A DNA stretch of 64,000 nt from Epiperipatus broadwayi. Its lineage: Eukaryota; Onychophora; Udeonychophora; Euonychophora; Peripatidae. Position 1 is the first letter of the stretch. Each line of letters starts with the position of its first letter. A program made the translations under genes and the position numbers. Shown in pieces: positions 35,716-48,384 of the stretch. The notes under the pieces are model-generated. The model worked only from the letters and a program-made list of their open reading frames with translations, searched no databases and was not told the origin of the DNA. The stretch spans positions 4,622,392 through 4,686,391 of the forward strand of contig JAQFVV010000032.1 in NCBI GenBank assembly GCA_028023455.1, read 5' to 3'.

Positions 35716-38530
35716 AAACTTAAATATATATTTTTTTAAAATTTATACCACAATCATATTTTTTAAAAAATTATAATAATTTATTACATATTGCATTAGG
35801 TAATGTATTAGTTGTGCCATGAGACACTAATGATGAAAATATGGTTCACTTGTTTAATTATTCAATATATGGTTTAGTTTATTAATTAGCTGATAATTGA
35901 CCTTCAATACTTTAAGTATGATGTGAACTGCATACTTTGACCTTGCATTTAATAACAAAAATATAGGACTCAAAACAATAAAAAAAATTGTTTATTAATA
36001 GGATCCAATATTTTTTTTTCAGTTGATATTAAAAATATAACATTTGTCAGCAAACACTAGGATTATTTTAAATTCAAATCTACATTTCTTTGTAATGAAA
36101 TATTCCAAAAATCTCATGAAAAGTATATACCATGCTGATATTCATTTGTAACTACTTGTAAAAAAAAAAAAAAGGAACATTTTAATTCCAATAAGCAAAA
36201 AAGAAAGCAATTTATAAATCACAATACTACTCCATATGCATTGCTTCTTTAGTCTTTTACATCTTGTGATTGGTTTATACATTTTCTAAAAGACATTATT
36301 ACTTTGATTAATTGTAACTTTATTATTTCTATCCCAGTTTTAGAGTACTCACGAGATCTTTTTAACTATAAATTTCACTTTGTTTTTTTTTCTACAACTT
36401 TGTTATCTTTATTCATTGTGCATGCCCAATTAATTTTATCTTGTCATCATATTTTTAGCACTACAGTATCCCTTAAAAAATTTCATTATCTTTATATTTT
36501 ATTAATAGAATGTATACTTCTTATTTTTATATTATTTTAATAGAAGATACCCATCAAGTTTCATTCAAGAAATTTGGCTGAATAAGAAACATATATACAA
36601 CTAGTTTAATTGTAATTTCATTACCAGTGATGAAATATCCTCTTAGTGTGTTAAACTTAGAAATACATTAGTATCTAAACTATTTCAGAATTCAAGTCCA
36701 TCTTTCTACCTAACAAGCTACCAAGATATTTAAACTGATCTATATTCTGATAATCATTAAATTCAAACTTTTCTAAGATCTTTGTTTAATTAAACATTTA
36801 ATTTTTTAATATTAAATGTAAAATCTAATTCTTTGTAAAATTACATTCAAAAGATTAAGAATATACTGTACATCATAATTTGAATTGGAAAGAATAACTC
36901 AGTAGTCAGCATACAGCAACTCTAGGAGTCAAGAAGATGTTTTCAATTTGTTTAAACTAAAAGGCTTACCAACATACCTACATGAAACTTTCTATAAACT
37001 ATTGTTAAAACTGGAGTATAAAAATAGTATACAAACTTGAAATGTGTATAATTATCCTGATAAGCACCAAATTTCATTTCTGCTATATAATTTTTTTTTT
37101 ACAGTTATTAATTTAATTTCTTCATAACTGGGTAATTTTAATCAACTTCTATATTGAACAACTATGCAAATATTGTCACAAACTTTTTGATTGACTCAAA
37201 TGTCTTGACCAAGTTGTTAAAAATAATATATAAACCACATCTGTACCATTGATATATACATATATATATATATTTGCATTTGTTTAGCAATAAAAACCAT
37301 ATTTGTAGTATTTCTGATATTTTAAAACCATTGGGAATTTCTGATAACTATTCATCTATGAGTGGAAGTAAACTGTACAATAAAATCATTGAAAATATTT
37401 TTGATGTAAAAGTAATTGTAGCAATCCATAATAATTATTGCATTTTTTTTTTTTTTTGTTTGGAAGAATAAATACTTTCTTTACATCAGAGAGCACAATT
37501 TTACTTGAGTCCTTTTTTTTTTTAAATTTCAATTAATTTTGAGGATTCCATATCATTTTTTATTTTAAAACTTTTTATATATTTGTATGTATGTAGTCTT
37601 TCATTTTTTAGGATTATAAAAAAAAATGGTTTAAACCCATCATATTGGGTTTCTGTTTACACATCTAGAGAGTCAATATATCATTAAATAAATTGATCTA
37701 AATTTTTGTATTATATAGAATATTTTCTTTATTTATCCAAAATATCATCATCATCATATAAAAGAATGATTATTTTATTAATTTTAATGATGTGTTCAAA
37801 ATAATGTTTAAAAAAAACTATATTTTACTGTTGTTGTTTTTTAATTCAAAAGTTTATAGTTAGCTTCAATCACGTAATTTTATTTTTTGACATTAAAAAT
37901 TATCTCATCCCATGATAAAAAGATTGATATAGGCTTATAACAACTGTTGTTCAGTTTAAAATTTATAGATGGAAAGTAAATTCTATTTATTTATTTGTAT
38001 AAAAATATTTTTTTAATCAAATATATATATATACTTTTATACATATAAGCAAAAAACTCTCCTAAGTATAAAACTAGAGTGCAAATGAGCTCTTGGTTAA
38101 ATATTTATAAGTGCCAAATTAGAAGTTTGTTTAAAGCACGTGCTCATTTTAAAACCAACGTATTCTTTTATCTATTTATATACAGTTTATAATCTTTTAA
38201 TTTTGACCATAGAATATGCAATAAATTTAGTTATTAAGGGAATTATAATGTATTCTTTAATACAATTTTCTAAGCATTATAAAATAATTGTGTATATATA
38301 TATATATATATATATCATACACAAGCACATAGAGAAGCTCATAAGTCTTATGTTGAATAACTATTATATATAATGCTTACATAGACACATAAAGACACTC
38401 ATAATTATGCATTGAAGAACTATTGTTATATTGTCCCAGAAAAATGAAATCCTTATTGGTTTAAAAAAAAATGGTTCTGTAAAAGACTGAAAGCAAGTTT
38501 TTGTTACACCTGTAATAAAATTATGTTCAA
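35716..38530. other. AT-rich intronic DNA, no gene seen
   Basis: Contains short (TA)n tracts near 37256-37273 and 38020-38031 and poly-T runs. No exon or repeat family was supported. Confidence 0.5.
38292..38315. repeat. (TA)n microsatellite
   Basis: About 24 bases of pure TA. Confidence 0.9.
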
Positions 38531-38537
38531 ATATATA

Positions 38538-38948
38538 TCAAAATTACACAAAATTCACAACCCAACCAGACTAGCCAAAAAATATAAACTCTAAAATACA
38601 ACCAAATGGTTTCACTGTTACAAGCAGACTTCTCAAGTGTAAAGAGCTACTAAATAACAACATATTTAAATTAAACATTACCCACAATTCTACTTATTTC
38701 TCATACACCCTTAATATTAAAAGAACTTTTAAATAAGCTAAATCCTTCAGAATCATAAATATTTATTAATATTAAGGGTGTATTGAATGTAAGTGAAATT
38801 GTGTGTAATGTTTAGTTTAAATATGTTATTTTGTAGTTCTTTATATGGGAGAAGTTGGCTTATAGAAGTGAAACCATTGCTTGTGTTTTAGAGTTTTTGT
38901 TTTTTGGCTAGTCTGGTCGAGTTGTGAATTTGGGGTAATTTTGATTAT
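38538..38948. repeat. Imperfect palindrome (foldback D)
   Basis: The left arm (AAAATTACACAAAATTCACAACC ... TACACCCTTAATATTAA, 38540-38720) is the reverse complement of the right arm (TTAATATTAAGGGTGTATT ... GTTGTGAATTTGGGGTAATTTT, 38766-38943). Arms are about 180 bases with a 40-base loop. Non-coding; probably a foldback element or a head-to-head pair of truncated repeats. Confidence 0.8.
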
Positions 38949-39066
38949 TTTGTTTACTAGTTTAGCTTTAGGCTTATGTATATATATATATATAAAAAAT
39001 TAAAAAAAAAATAAAAATATATAATAAAAAATTTTAAAATATAAAAATTATAATTTCTAATTTCTA

Positions 39067-39104
39067 ACCACACCCCCCCCCCCCCCAGGGGGGGGGGGTG
39101 TCAA
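39067..39104. repeat. C14-A-G11 mirror tract
   Basis: Fourteen C's (39073-39086), one A, then eleven G's (39088-39098), flanked by ACCACA and TGTC. An almost perfect GC hairpin in otherwise very AT-rich DNA. Confidence 0.9.
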
Positions 39105-39184
39105 ACACCAACCCACAGCGAGTGAATATAAAGAAATTAATTTTATAAAGGAAAACCCCCCAAAAAAGTATTTTATATATATAT

Positions 39185-39425
39185 ATTATTTTCAATCATT
39201 TCAAATTTAATCCAGTTACTCTGATATTTAGCTGCTCTTCTCCATAACACATCAACAAACTTCCTTATTTTATTAATCCATCTAACATATGATCTCTTTC
39301 TACATCTTTAACATTTTTTTGATCCAATAGTTACTATTTATATAGTATCATTTTTTCTAGTATTCATCACAACTCCATTTCTGTTTTTTAATACTTTCAG
39401 TAATGTCAGTGATACTTGTTTATAA
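39185..39425 (-). mobile_element. RTE-like LINE 3' fragment, minus strand
   Basis: On the minus strand the order matches the tail of the copy at 6.38-6.63 kb: a relic of the REQTGVT region (39400-39420), a MLDGLIK-like VRWVDKIR relic and a CYGEE-like MWRREAK relic. Several stops. The same 240 bases are missing the WSWAGH and NRWT blocks. No GAT tail remains. Confidence 0.6.
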
Positions 39426-40585
39426 TGTATAATATGAGATGCACAATAAATTATCTTAATTATAAAATAAATTATGTAATAAACAATTTATAATGATTGG
39501 TACAACAGGCAAAAAAATCTAAGTTAATAATAATAAAAATGTATTGAGATAAGCATTAACTCATTGAGGTGGATAAAATAAAGATTATGCCAACTGCAAT
39601 CTAATATCCTATCATATTTATGATTTACTTTTCCTTTTTCTTTTTATATAATTGCAATGGATAAATTTGATATATGTTTAAATTATAAAACATATAGTCA
39701 TAAAAGTGTTAAATATAAACAAATTTAAACAAAGCAATAAAAAAGAAACTTTAATATTGTTGCTCATATCATTTAAATGATAACGAATGCCAAGTAAGTT
39801 ATGCTAATAAAAATTATTAATAAAAAAACTGTGATAAAAGTTTACCATTAAAATTATCATTATACTTTTTTTATCATATCTTTTTTTTATAAATGAAACT
39901 TATCTGACAGTGTTAAGATTTTTATTAGCATTTGTTACCATAGTTTTGCATATATATATAACTTCACTTGATATTCCTTTATTTGAAATGTTTTCTTTTG
40001 TATCATTTTGCTAACAAAAACACAAATGTAGGAATCCATAAGCAATTTGAATTATTAGATGATATCCAATTATTATTCCTTTTGATGTTGCAATTCAAGG
40101 TGAGTTCAATCATCTTGACTATATGATGTCAGCATAGCATTTGTGATACCCATTTTATGTTAATCATAAAGATATCAAACAATGGGAGGAAGCCCATGCC
40201 CTCTCATTCTAAGTTGTCTTACATTTGGTTAAACATAAAATTTTAAGTTTGGAAATTTTTGCTAAAAATTGTTTTCTGTAGCTATGGCAACACAAAATGC
40301 AGTTCTTTTTTAAAACACTGGGCTTTTGATTATATTATTCTCTTCCTTCTAATTCTAATAAGGCATTGTTATCATTCACACAGTAATAATTTAAACAAAA
40401 ATATTTTATTTTAAAATTTAATAAATAAATGATTCATTTATTCCAGATTTATTCAAAACAACATATCTTATTAAACATTTGGATCTTGAATTGTTTTCTT
40501 TATTTTGCCACTTTAAATTATAGAAAAATAACAAATGAAGATATGTACATATCATAATATATATACATAGGATTTTCAGGATTTT
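39426..40585. other. AT-rich intronic DNA, no feature seen
   Basis: No exon or repeat recognised. Confidence 0.5.
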
Positions 40586-40833
40586 ATATGTAAACATTAA
40601 AGTATAATAGAAATTTCAGTGTATTTATCTAGAGAAATTTCAACTATGATCTATTTTGGCAAATGATCCAATTAAAATTATCACTTGCAAATTGAAATCA
40701 TACTATTTATTATAATGATTTATTACTAGATATCACGATTTCAATTGGATGTTTATCTAATTATATCATAGTTGAAATTTGTGAAGGTAAATATGTAAAA
40801 ATTCCTGTTATATTTTCTATGTTTACACCTATA
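40586..40833. repeat. Imperfect palindrome (foldback E)
   Basis: Left TATGTAAACATTAAAGTATA and ATTTCAACTATGAT pair with right ATCATAGTTGAAAT and ATATTTTCTATGTTTACA. Arms are about 110 bases. Unrelated to the other foldbacks by eye. Confidence 0.7.
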
Positions 40834-43800
40834 AAGTTGGTGAAAATCTTATAATTAATACTTATAATTTTTAATGGGGAAGATTAGTTTATTTCTGGAA
40901 ATTATTTAACAAGTTATGATCTTCTAGTTTACAATAAAGTATATATATTTATGTTTCAACTTTTACAATATTTATAGTATTAAGCTAAAAGATGTTGCAT
41001 TTCTAATTTAAAGGTAAATCAGACAAAATATACAGTATTTAATGGCATGATATAAGTTTGCAATTACCAGTTTTAATTAGTTGTTTTCTAATTATATAAT
41101 AGCTGAAGTTCCTTACTAGCAATGAAGAATGTATCATATTAGAATTACAATTTGCTTTTTTACAGTTTAAAAATCAACAGTCATTTAATTCAGATTGATC
41201 TGGGACTTTTATTTTTTAACTAAGAATAATTAAAATACCCATTTACTCACCACTTATCTGGATTGGATTGTCTATCTGCATAAAATAAAAACTTAAACCT
41301 ATTGAAAACTTTTAAAGTTGACACAGTCTGGACTTCAGCCCCAGATTATGGACATAATAAATGAATGCATTTATCACTACCAATATTTGATATTTGTAAT
41401 TTATTTATAACCTATGTGTGTATGTGTGTGTGTGTACATAAAAAAATAATTGAAGTGAAATGTGGATTGATATTGGAACCATTTTATTAGAAATATTGTT
41501 TATGATATCAATTTTCAATGAGTTTTTTAAAAAATCTAATAGTTGTAGTGAGAAAAATTTACTAAACTAGGATAGATTCATTACATGTTCTTTAAATCTC
41601 AACACCTTTTTTTACAATTGATCTATTAATGACCTGAAAAAGAAAAGTGTTAAAAAATTTGGTGGGATTGTATCCTTCCTTCCTTTATGTCAATTCAGAG
41701 ATGCCCTTTTTTAAAGTAAGGGAATATAAAATGTCTTGAACAGCACAGCTATATATTGTAATGATCATATTTGTACATTCACACAACAAAATCCAGAAAT
41801 TTGGCAAATTATCCCAAAGCTAATCTAGATGAAGGGTTGAGACCTCGAATCAAATCACACCTCAGTTCCTTCACCAACACTTCATGATTTACTACCCTAT
41901 GGATGACAGATATGAGGTTACACTTGGCCTCTTTTAGTTCATGTGCCAGCAGTAGCAAAGGTTGAAGTATGAGAGTCGGGAAATAATAACTAAATTAATA
42001 ATAAATTAACTAAACACAGGCACTTATGGCTTACTGAGATAATGCATGTATTAATAACTAACAAAATTGAAATAGATTTGGATAAGATTTAGGAGTGAAC
42101 TATGAATGACATGCTAAACATTATAACACATTTAATATCTTTAATTATTAAAATATAAGTTAATTAATAAAATGAAAGTGCTGTGGTATTTTACACTCAT
42201 AGGGGTTTACAATGGTGAGCTGAGTTAGATACAAGATCTCACCTATAATGCACTTAAAATCATTTAAATTTAACATTTTTTGCAAATTAATACCTGTGGT
42301 CTAATCATGCCTGAATATGGTAATGCCATTTTTTCTTGTTTTGTGATGTGTTAAATCTTACAAAAATGATAATTGACAAAATATAAATTATTTGTTAAAA
42401 TTACATACCGAGCAAGAATGTGCTCCCTATGCAGATTGTTTATATCGTGTTTTGCAGCATAGCTTCAGAGACTATAGTGCTACATAAACTAAATAAGCTT
42501 TGTGACCTGTATGTGTAATTACTCATGGGATTCAGTACCAAGTACTTGATACCCATAAACTATATGACTTGCTATTACAAAAGATAAGGAACATTTATTT
42601 TGGGAGGTCAGAGCAGCTTAAAATATGTTTCTGGACCCTCATGTTCCAATTCTAGAAAGAGCTGTCTGAACTAAGACTAATGGGATGGCCTTAAACCAGA
42701 AGCCCATTTTAATAACAAAAATACCCATAGCCAAGACATATTGCACATAGATGTGTTTTATAAAGACACATTCGTAACATTTACTGAAATAACATTAATA
42801 TTAAAATTAATAAAGTGCTAAATCTATAGTCTCAATCTGCAGAACTACTATATGCCAGTTAATAAAAAAGGATTAATTAAAGTAATCTAGTTTACTGATT
42901 AAATCTGAATAGTTTATAATAATAAACTAATGAGGAATAAAGCATATTTGGGACTTACTTTATAATATCATTCTTGCTCTTAATTAACTAGACATAGTTT
43001 ATCAACATGCAACCTTAATTATGATAAGCTAAAACCTAGTAGCTAAACTAAATATACATATAAGAGTTATCAAAAATGGAGATTTATGTGTTTTCTGAAG
43101 AGCACCATAAATCCATTACATGAGAGCTTCTAATCATCATCTCTCAATTATTAATATTAATAATCTTCATTTTAAATTATGGCATATCATTTATCAATGA
43201 AATAAACAAATAAAATAAAATAGGCATGACCACAGATTTGTACAGTATAGATATAATAACTGAGTACAGCTATTATAATTTAGAAGAATTAATCAATTAT
43301 AAATATTCATTTAAGTAGGCAAGATTCTTACAATTATTATTAGTATTAAAAGTTACATTATAAAACTTATTATAGTGAGATTATTTAGATTACAGAGTTT
43401 AATTATTAAGAAATCATTTAAGTTTGTAAATTTATGAACATTCAGCCTTATAGCTAGTTTAAGAAATTATTAAATTAGTTTAGTTTTAGATTTATTTTAT
43501 AGAGCTCTGTGGGAAGAAATGTTACCAATCTTCTTCTAGCTGAGGTGTCCTTCATGGAATTTGGCACTGACATTCTTCATGGGATGCTTGTCTGATATCT
43601 TCATGACAGGCTGTTGGTCTTGAACTCCTCCATTCCAATTGACCAGTCTTTCAAAGAAAGATGGCAAATTTGGATTTCTTCCAGCCACTTGTTTCCCTTG
43701 TTAAAATAGGCATAGCCCTGGAAAGAAATACATTTCAAAATTTAAGAAAATGAACCTTGCATGATGAAATTTGAGGTTTTTTATATCAACTCTTTAACTC

Positions 43801-44465
43801 ACCCCTGCAAAATCCATGAACTTTACAATTTTTAGTTTTAAATCTTAAATTTTAACAGTTTTATTAACTTTAGAAAAGATAAAAGTAAAACCTGAGTGAT
43901 TCATAAAATAGTGCAGCTTGACTGCCTTTCTTTTGTCTTAAAATTTATTTTAAACTTAAAATATTTTTAAATTCTGCTCTTGGTTCCCCCAAAATTAAAC
44001 CAGGTGCATGTGGTGGGATAATTTCTAAGAAACAGCTCAATCTTTTAAAACACATTTAAGTTCTGTAAACATTCTGCTATATATGTAATCTTGTCACCTC
44101 TAGAATTGAAATTATATGTGAGTTTTAACTAAATAAAAAGTAAATTTGCACATTAACTTCATAACAAGTTAAAAGTAAAATAATTTAATTGCATTGCAAT
44201 GCAATGCTTATAAAACCTATAGCATTGCAGCTTCATTCACATATATATGTAACTGTGCTTATACACATATAACAATGTTTACACAAGTTACTTTTACTTT
44301 ATTATCTAAATTTATAACTAAATATATGCATTGTATAATAATACACATAAGACTTTTAATATTTCTAAATATACACAAACACATATAAATATACCTTCAT
44401 ATACATAAATATAAATTAATGTATGATAATATACATGGACTTGGAGGGGTTTGTATTAGAGAAAG
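40834..44465. other. Intronic DNA including a GC-richer unexplained block
   Basis: From about 41800 to 43740 GC is higher and the text differs from the flanks, with segments such as GGGTTGAGACCTCGAATC (41836), CCTCATGTTCCAATTC (42638) and CATGGGATGCTTGTCTG (43577). No frame, terminal repeat or known family could be assigned. It may be an old LTR element or other repeat. Confidence 0.4.
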
Positions 44466-44626
44466 AATACTACTATGAAACATAGTAGGTGAAATGGGAT
44501 GCCAGTCAAATAATACCATTTCAATATCTATATCATAAAGGACTTGAACTCAGACTTTCAAACTCTCTGCTATCCAATTCATCTTATACAACTAATACAC
44601 ATGACCACGTGTGAAAAAAGATAAAG

Positions 44627-44681
44627 GATCTCCAATATACACATTAAATGTTGAACCAGCACTCATCAGTTGGTCCAGATC
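44627..44681 (-). ncRNA. Hammerhead ribozyme-like motif, family C copy 1
   Basis: Minus strand: GATCTGGACCAA, then the perfect core box CTGATGA, helix II GTGCT-GGTTC-AACAT, then TTAA in place of GAAA, TGTGTATA, then TTGGAGATC. Helix I pairs CCAA with UUGG and, beyond an internal loop, GAUC with GAUC. Helix III would be a 2-bp A-U/U-A stem with loop GUGU, and the predicted cleavage is after UA, before UUGG. Only the GAAA box is damaged. Confidence 0.6.
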
Positions 44682-45184
44682 ACCATCTCCCACACATATA
44701 TACAATCACTGCTCAGTTTATATTAAGATAGTAAACCTTTAAACTTTATTGAACAAGTTTCAACTTTCTTCATTCTTCAGCCATCCATTTCATTGAAAAT
44801 CTAAGGATGAAATTCTCAAAGCCCTTGTTGATGCTAATATTATTGTCATACCCATGTTGACCTTAAATCAATCTGACCCCTCACATATAGAACTCCAATA
44901 TGCCCATTTAATTATACAGAAGAGAAATTGGAAGAATACAGTATGAATGTGTAATATTTAAATACATTTATATTGTCTATACTAAACTTAAATGTAATTA
45001 TAAGGGACTGAGGTCAGACTTTCAAAGTCTCCACAGCTAAAAATTTTGAGCATTCCAATCTCAGATTTTTAATAAATGGATGGCGGGAAAAGATTGAAGC
45101 TTGTCCATTAAAGTTTGAAGATTTGCTATCTTAATATAACTGAGCAATCATTTTATATATGTGTGTGAGAGAGAGAGAAATAGT

Positions 45185-45238
45185 GATCTGGACCAACTGG
45201 TGAGTGCTGGTTCAGCATGAAATGTGTATATCGGAGAC
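45185..45238 (+). ncRNA. Hammerhead ribozyme-like motif, family C copy 2
   Basis: Plus strand: GATCTGGACCAA, CTGGTGA (core box with one change), helix II GTGCT-GGTTC-AGCAT (five pairs, one G-U), perfect GAAA, TGTGTATA, then TCGGAGAC. The damage is complementary to copy 1, so the shared ancestor had both boxes intact with a five-pair helix II. Confidence 0.6.
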
Positions 45239-45379
45239 AAATTTATCTTTTTCACATGTATGTGGTCATGTATATCACTTGTATAAGATGTATTAGATAG
45301 CTGTGGGGATTTTAAAAGTATTGAGTTTAAGTCTCTTACAATTACATTATGTTTAGTATAGATAATATACATGTATCTA

Positions 45380-45384
<5 letters not shown>

Positions 45385-45417
<33 letters not shown>
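45385..45417. repeat. (TA)n microsatellite
   Basis: About 33 bases of TA adjoining the end of the family C foldback. Confidence 0.9.
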
Positions 45418-45419
<2 letters not shown>

Positions 45420-45420
<1 letters not shown>

Positions 45421-46310
45421 TACGCATGTAAACCATAAAATTATTGCTATAAAGGCATTTAGGATGAATATACGTACTTTTGTGATATAAAAGTAGAATT
45501 TGAAAGTTGATTAATAATATATATAAAAACCAAAGTCTGATTTTTCAAAAAATCAAAATGAAAGATCTTAAAAGTTGTGGATATTTAAATTTTAATTATT
45601 AATTTAAAATAATAATGTTGTACCTATTTTTATTTTGACTTTATTATGAAATTATTTTTTAATTTATTTTATATGCTCAAATATTAATTTTAAGCAAGAA
45701 TCAAAAAAAAAAAAAATGTGTCAAAAAAATAATCAGTATTATAGTAGGGAAAAAGAACATTTTTTTAAAGAAAAAGTTGTTAAACAATCAATGATATAAA
45801 TTCTGAATAGAGTATGATTTAATCTTCACTCTTTTTTAAAAAAAACTACGCATTAAAAGGCATACAAATAATGAAAAAGATTTAAAGTTGAGAGTTTATT
45901 ATGTAATATTATTAAACTAATTAAAAGTTTACTAATGTGGATTAATCAAAAGCAAATGACAGATGATAGATAGCTTCAACAAGACAATTATTTGTGAAAA
46001 GATTAAGCAGTTGTTTGAAGAAATTTTTGCTGCTTCCTAATTACAGGTATTGTTCCTGAAAAAAAAATTATTTCTAAAAAAATATAAAGTTCACCAAACT
46101 CATGAAAAGAACTGGAATCAATAGTGTTAAAAGATGATAAGATTTCTAATGCAGTAATTCTTCAGTTGAATATATTATTATTACCTCACAAGAAAGTGAA
46201 AGTTCTGGAATTAAACCTATATGTAAATTTTTAATAGAATATATAGTTTTACATTTTAATTTTATGCTTTTAAAGATAAGTTTTTTTTAAAATTATAACT
46301 ATATAATATA
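45420..46310. other. AT-rich intronic DNA, no feature seen
   Basis: No repeat family or exon recognised. Confidence 0.5.
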
Positions 46311-46319
46311 TGTAGCAAG

Positions 46320-46705
46320 AAATTTTACATCTAAACCACTAAACATCACATGATACCATACCAAAATGTATGGGTACTGAATTGAGTTCAGACCTATATG
46401 ACTATATAAGCAAATGAGCTTAGATTGAAAATATTGTTTTCAATTTTATTCTCATAGTTTTGTAGTTAAATAGAGATAAAAGGTGGGGCAACTGGAGGGT
46501 TGCATTAGATCATAAAATCTAGGCGCAGTGCTCTCAGATTCAAGGTTCCTCACTGATGAAGGCCAGAAACTAGTCTGAGTATATTGGATGACTAGGCACT
46601 AGATAGGGATTTCATGCACAAGATTTCTTGCATTCATTGATTATTCTGGTTTGCACTGAGTGGCACTACTGTACAGAGAGTTTTGCCTGTTTTAATTTTA
46701 CATCT
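46320..46705 (+). mobile_element. Repeat family B, single copy
   Basis: It starts with ACCACTAAACATCACATGAT, passes the ribozyme-like block at 46547-46580 and ends TGCACTGAGTGGCACTACTG with AGTTTTGCCTGTTTTAAT. The same segments recur around 58033-58390, partly inverted. No protein coding. Confidence 0.75.
46547..46580 (+). ncRNA. Hammerhead-like motif, family B copy 1
   Basis: TCCTCA, CTGATGA (perfect box), AGGCCA (helix II collapsed by a deletion), GAAAC (perfect), TAGTC, TGAG. CUCA/UGAG closes helix I. The self-complementary ACUAGU at helix III is the form that can pair between two molecules, as in dimeric hammerheads. Confidence 0.5.
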
Positions 46706-47072
46706 ATTTTTATATTTATGAATTTGATTTTTCTGCTTAAATGGTTGTTTTGTATGACAACTTTACATTTGGCCATAAGCCTAGAATGGATTTCCCCAAA
46801 ATATATATATTTCAGTGCAAGATACAATGAATTAATGATATAAGGAATAACATTGTGGAACCAGTTAACCAATTTTAAAAGACCAGCTACACATATATCA
46901 TTGATTTTTTTTTTAATAAACACTTTTTATAATTTCAAGTTATCAATAATAGCATTTGTACCTTGAGAAGGGTGGATGTATTTTTTTTATTGACTATTCA
47001 CAGTTTTTTTGCATCTGAAGTTTAGAATATGTAAGTTAATTAAAACAATCATTGGATATGTCATTATAGAAC

Positions 47073-47197
47073 AAAGATCTCTCCAGTAGTCAAGCATTGG
47101 TGATCGAGAGGTCAGCGACAGCAGTTGTCCCGGGTTAGCGGGTTCGCTTCCCGACTGATGCTATGACACATGAGAAAAAAAAAAGATCTCTCCAGTA
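47073..47197 (+). mobile_element. Short tRNA-SINE, second copy, with target duplication
   Basis: The target duplication AAAGATCTCTCCAGTA at 47073-47088 is repeated at 47182-47197. The element (47089-47181) is about 93 bases: GTCAAGCATTGGTGATCGAG (A-box side), GTTGTCCCGGG, B-box-like GCGGGTTCGCTTCCCG, TGATGCTATGACACATG and an A tail. It shares the B-box end with the copy at 30.1 kb but has a different A-box half, identical in type to 12.4 kb. Confidence 0.85.
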
Positions 47198-48012
47198 TCA
47201 TTTATTTACTCGTTGCTAATCCAAAATTGGGTGATGAAAGCTTTTTTTTTCTTTATTGTTTGCAAAACCAAAAATTGAATAATTGTCTGGATTGATTATT
47301 GATAAGCTGTGCATGAAAGAATAATTCTAAGAATCTTTGCAACTTAAAAAAAATACCCATGTAAAGTGGATTCAGGGTCAAGTGTGATAGACAGGTGTAC
47401 TATTCTCTAAACCAAGAAGCGTTATTTCTTGCATGTGTAGAATTATATACATATGTATAAGTGTATGTATTTATATTAATTAATGCCATCTTAACCTATT
47501 TGTTTAAAGTTAGAAATAAAATGAAACCTCTGATGGCAGTGCAGTCGGTGGGTATTTATTTTTAAAACACTGCTAGGACAAAATTTTCATAAATTTTAGT
47601 GACCTTATTTATTAATTAACTCCTTCCAACTAATCTTTTTGAACCAAAAAAAAATCCGTTATTTGGTATGTGGGTATATATATGCTCCCATTGACTTGGT
47701 AAACTGTGCACATTTTTATGAATATTTTTTAAATGCAATTTAAGTAAATTGCTTAAAACTTTGTTGTGTATATGCATGAAAAAAATGTGAATAAAAAGTT
47801 TGATTGTTTTTAAATTTTAAAATCGTCATCTAAATACAATTTTTTATTAATGTTATTTTTGAGTGTTAATATTATTATTTTACCTTTTTATTATTATAGT
47901 GTAATTTTAAAAGAAACAAAACTTTGATTATAAATAATAAGTATTTATTTTTTGATATTTATATAAGGTTATATTCCTTTTGTTTTCATTCTTACTTTAG
48001 TTAATAGAACTA

Positions 48013-48056
48013 ACAAGAGGTGGTTGTAGAGGTGGTGGTCTGGTGGTGGTGGTGGC
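48013..48056 (+). repeat. GGT-rich tract
   Basis: AGAGGTGGTTGTAGAGGTGG continues into repeated GGT units. It could form a G-quadruplex and lies about 330 bases before exon d. Not coding by context. Confidence 0.7.
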
Positions 48057-48384
48057 TAAAAGAAGATGGAATTTTAAAATAAATCTTCATACCTATTGAA
48101 TTATTCATTTCTTCATGAAACTAACAAAATGTAACTTGTAAAATAAGTCATCCTTTTCCGTCCTTAATTTTTTTTCTTTATTTTATTGCTTTTACAAATT
48201 TATTTTTACAAAAAAAAAATATTTTTTTTTCATAATTTTAATTTAACTTACATGTTGTTTGCTTCATCTTTAAAACTAATATTTTTTTTTATTTTATAAA
48301 AGAAAAAAAAGGCCTACTTAATCTAACCCTATGCCTTTTGTTATTATTTTATTTGAGCAAAAACACCTTCATTCTGTTTCATAG

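Larger units (their letters stand above)
44470..45370. repeat. Foldback of ribozyme-bearing repeat family C
   Basis: The left unit (44540-44760, minus orientation) and right unit (45095-45345, plus orientation) are inverted copies. Each holds the ribozyme block, the CTTATACAACTAATACACATG-type segment and GATAGTAAACCTTTAAACTTT or its complement. A third partial segment at 44977-45035 repeats the CTAAACTTAAATGTAATTA end. The fragment at 8.34-8.54 kb belongs to the same family. Non-coding. Confidence 0.75.
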
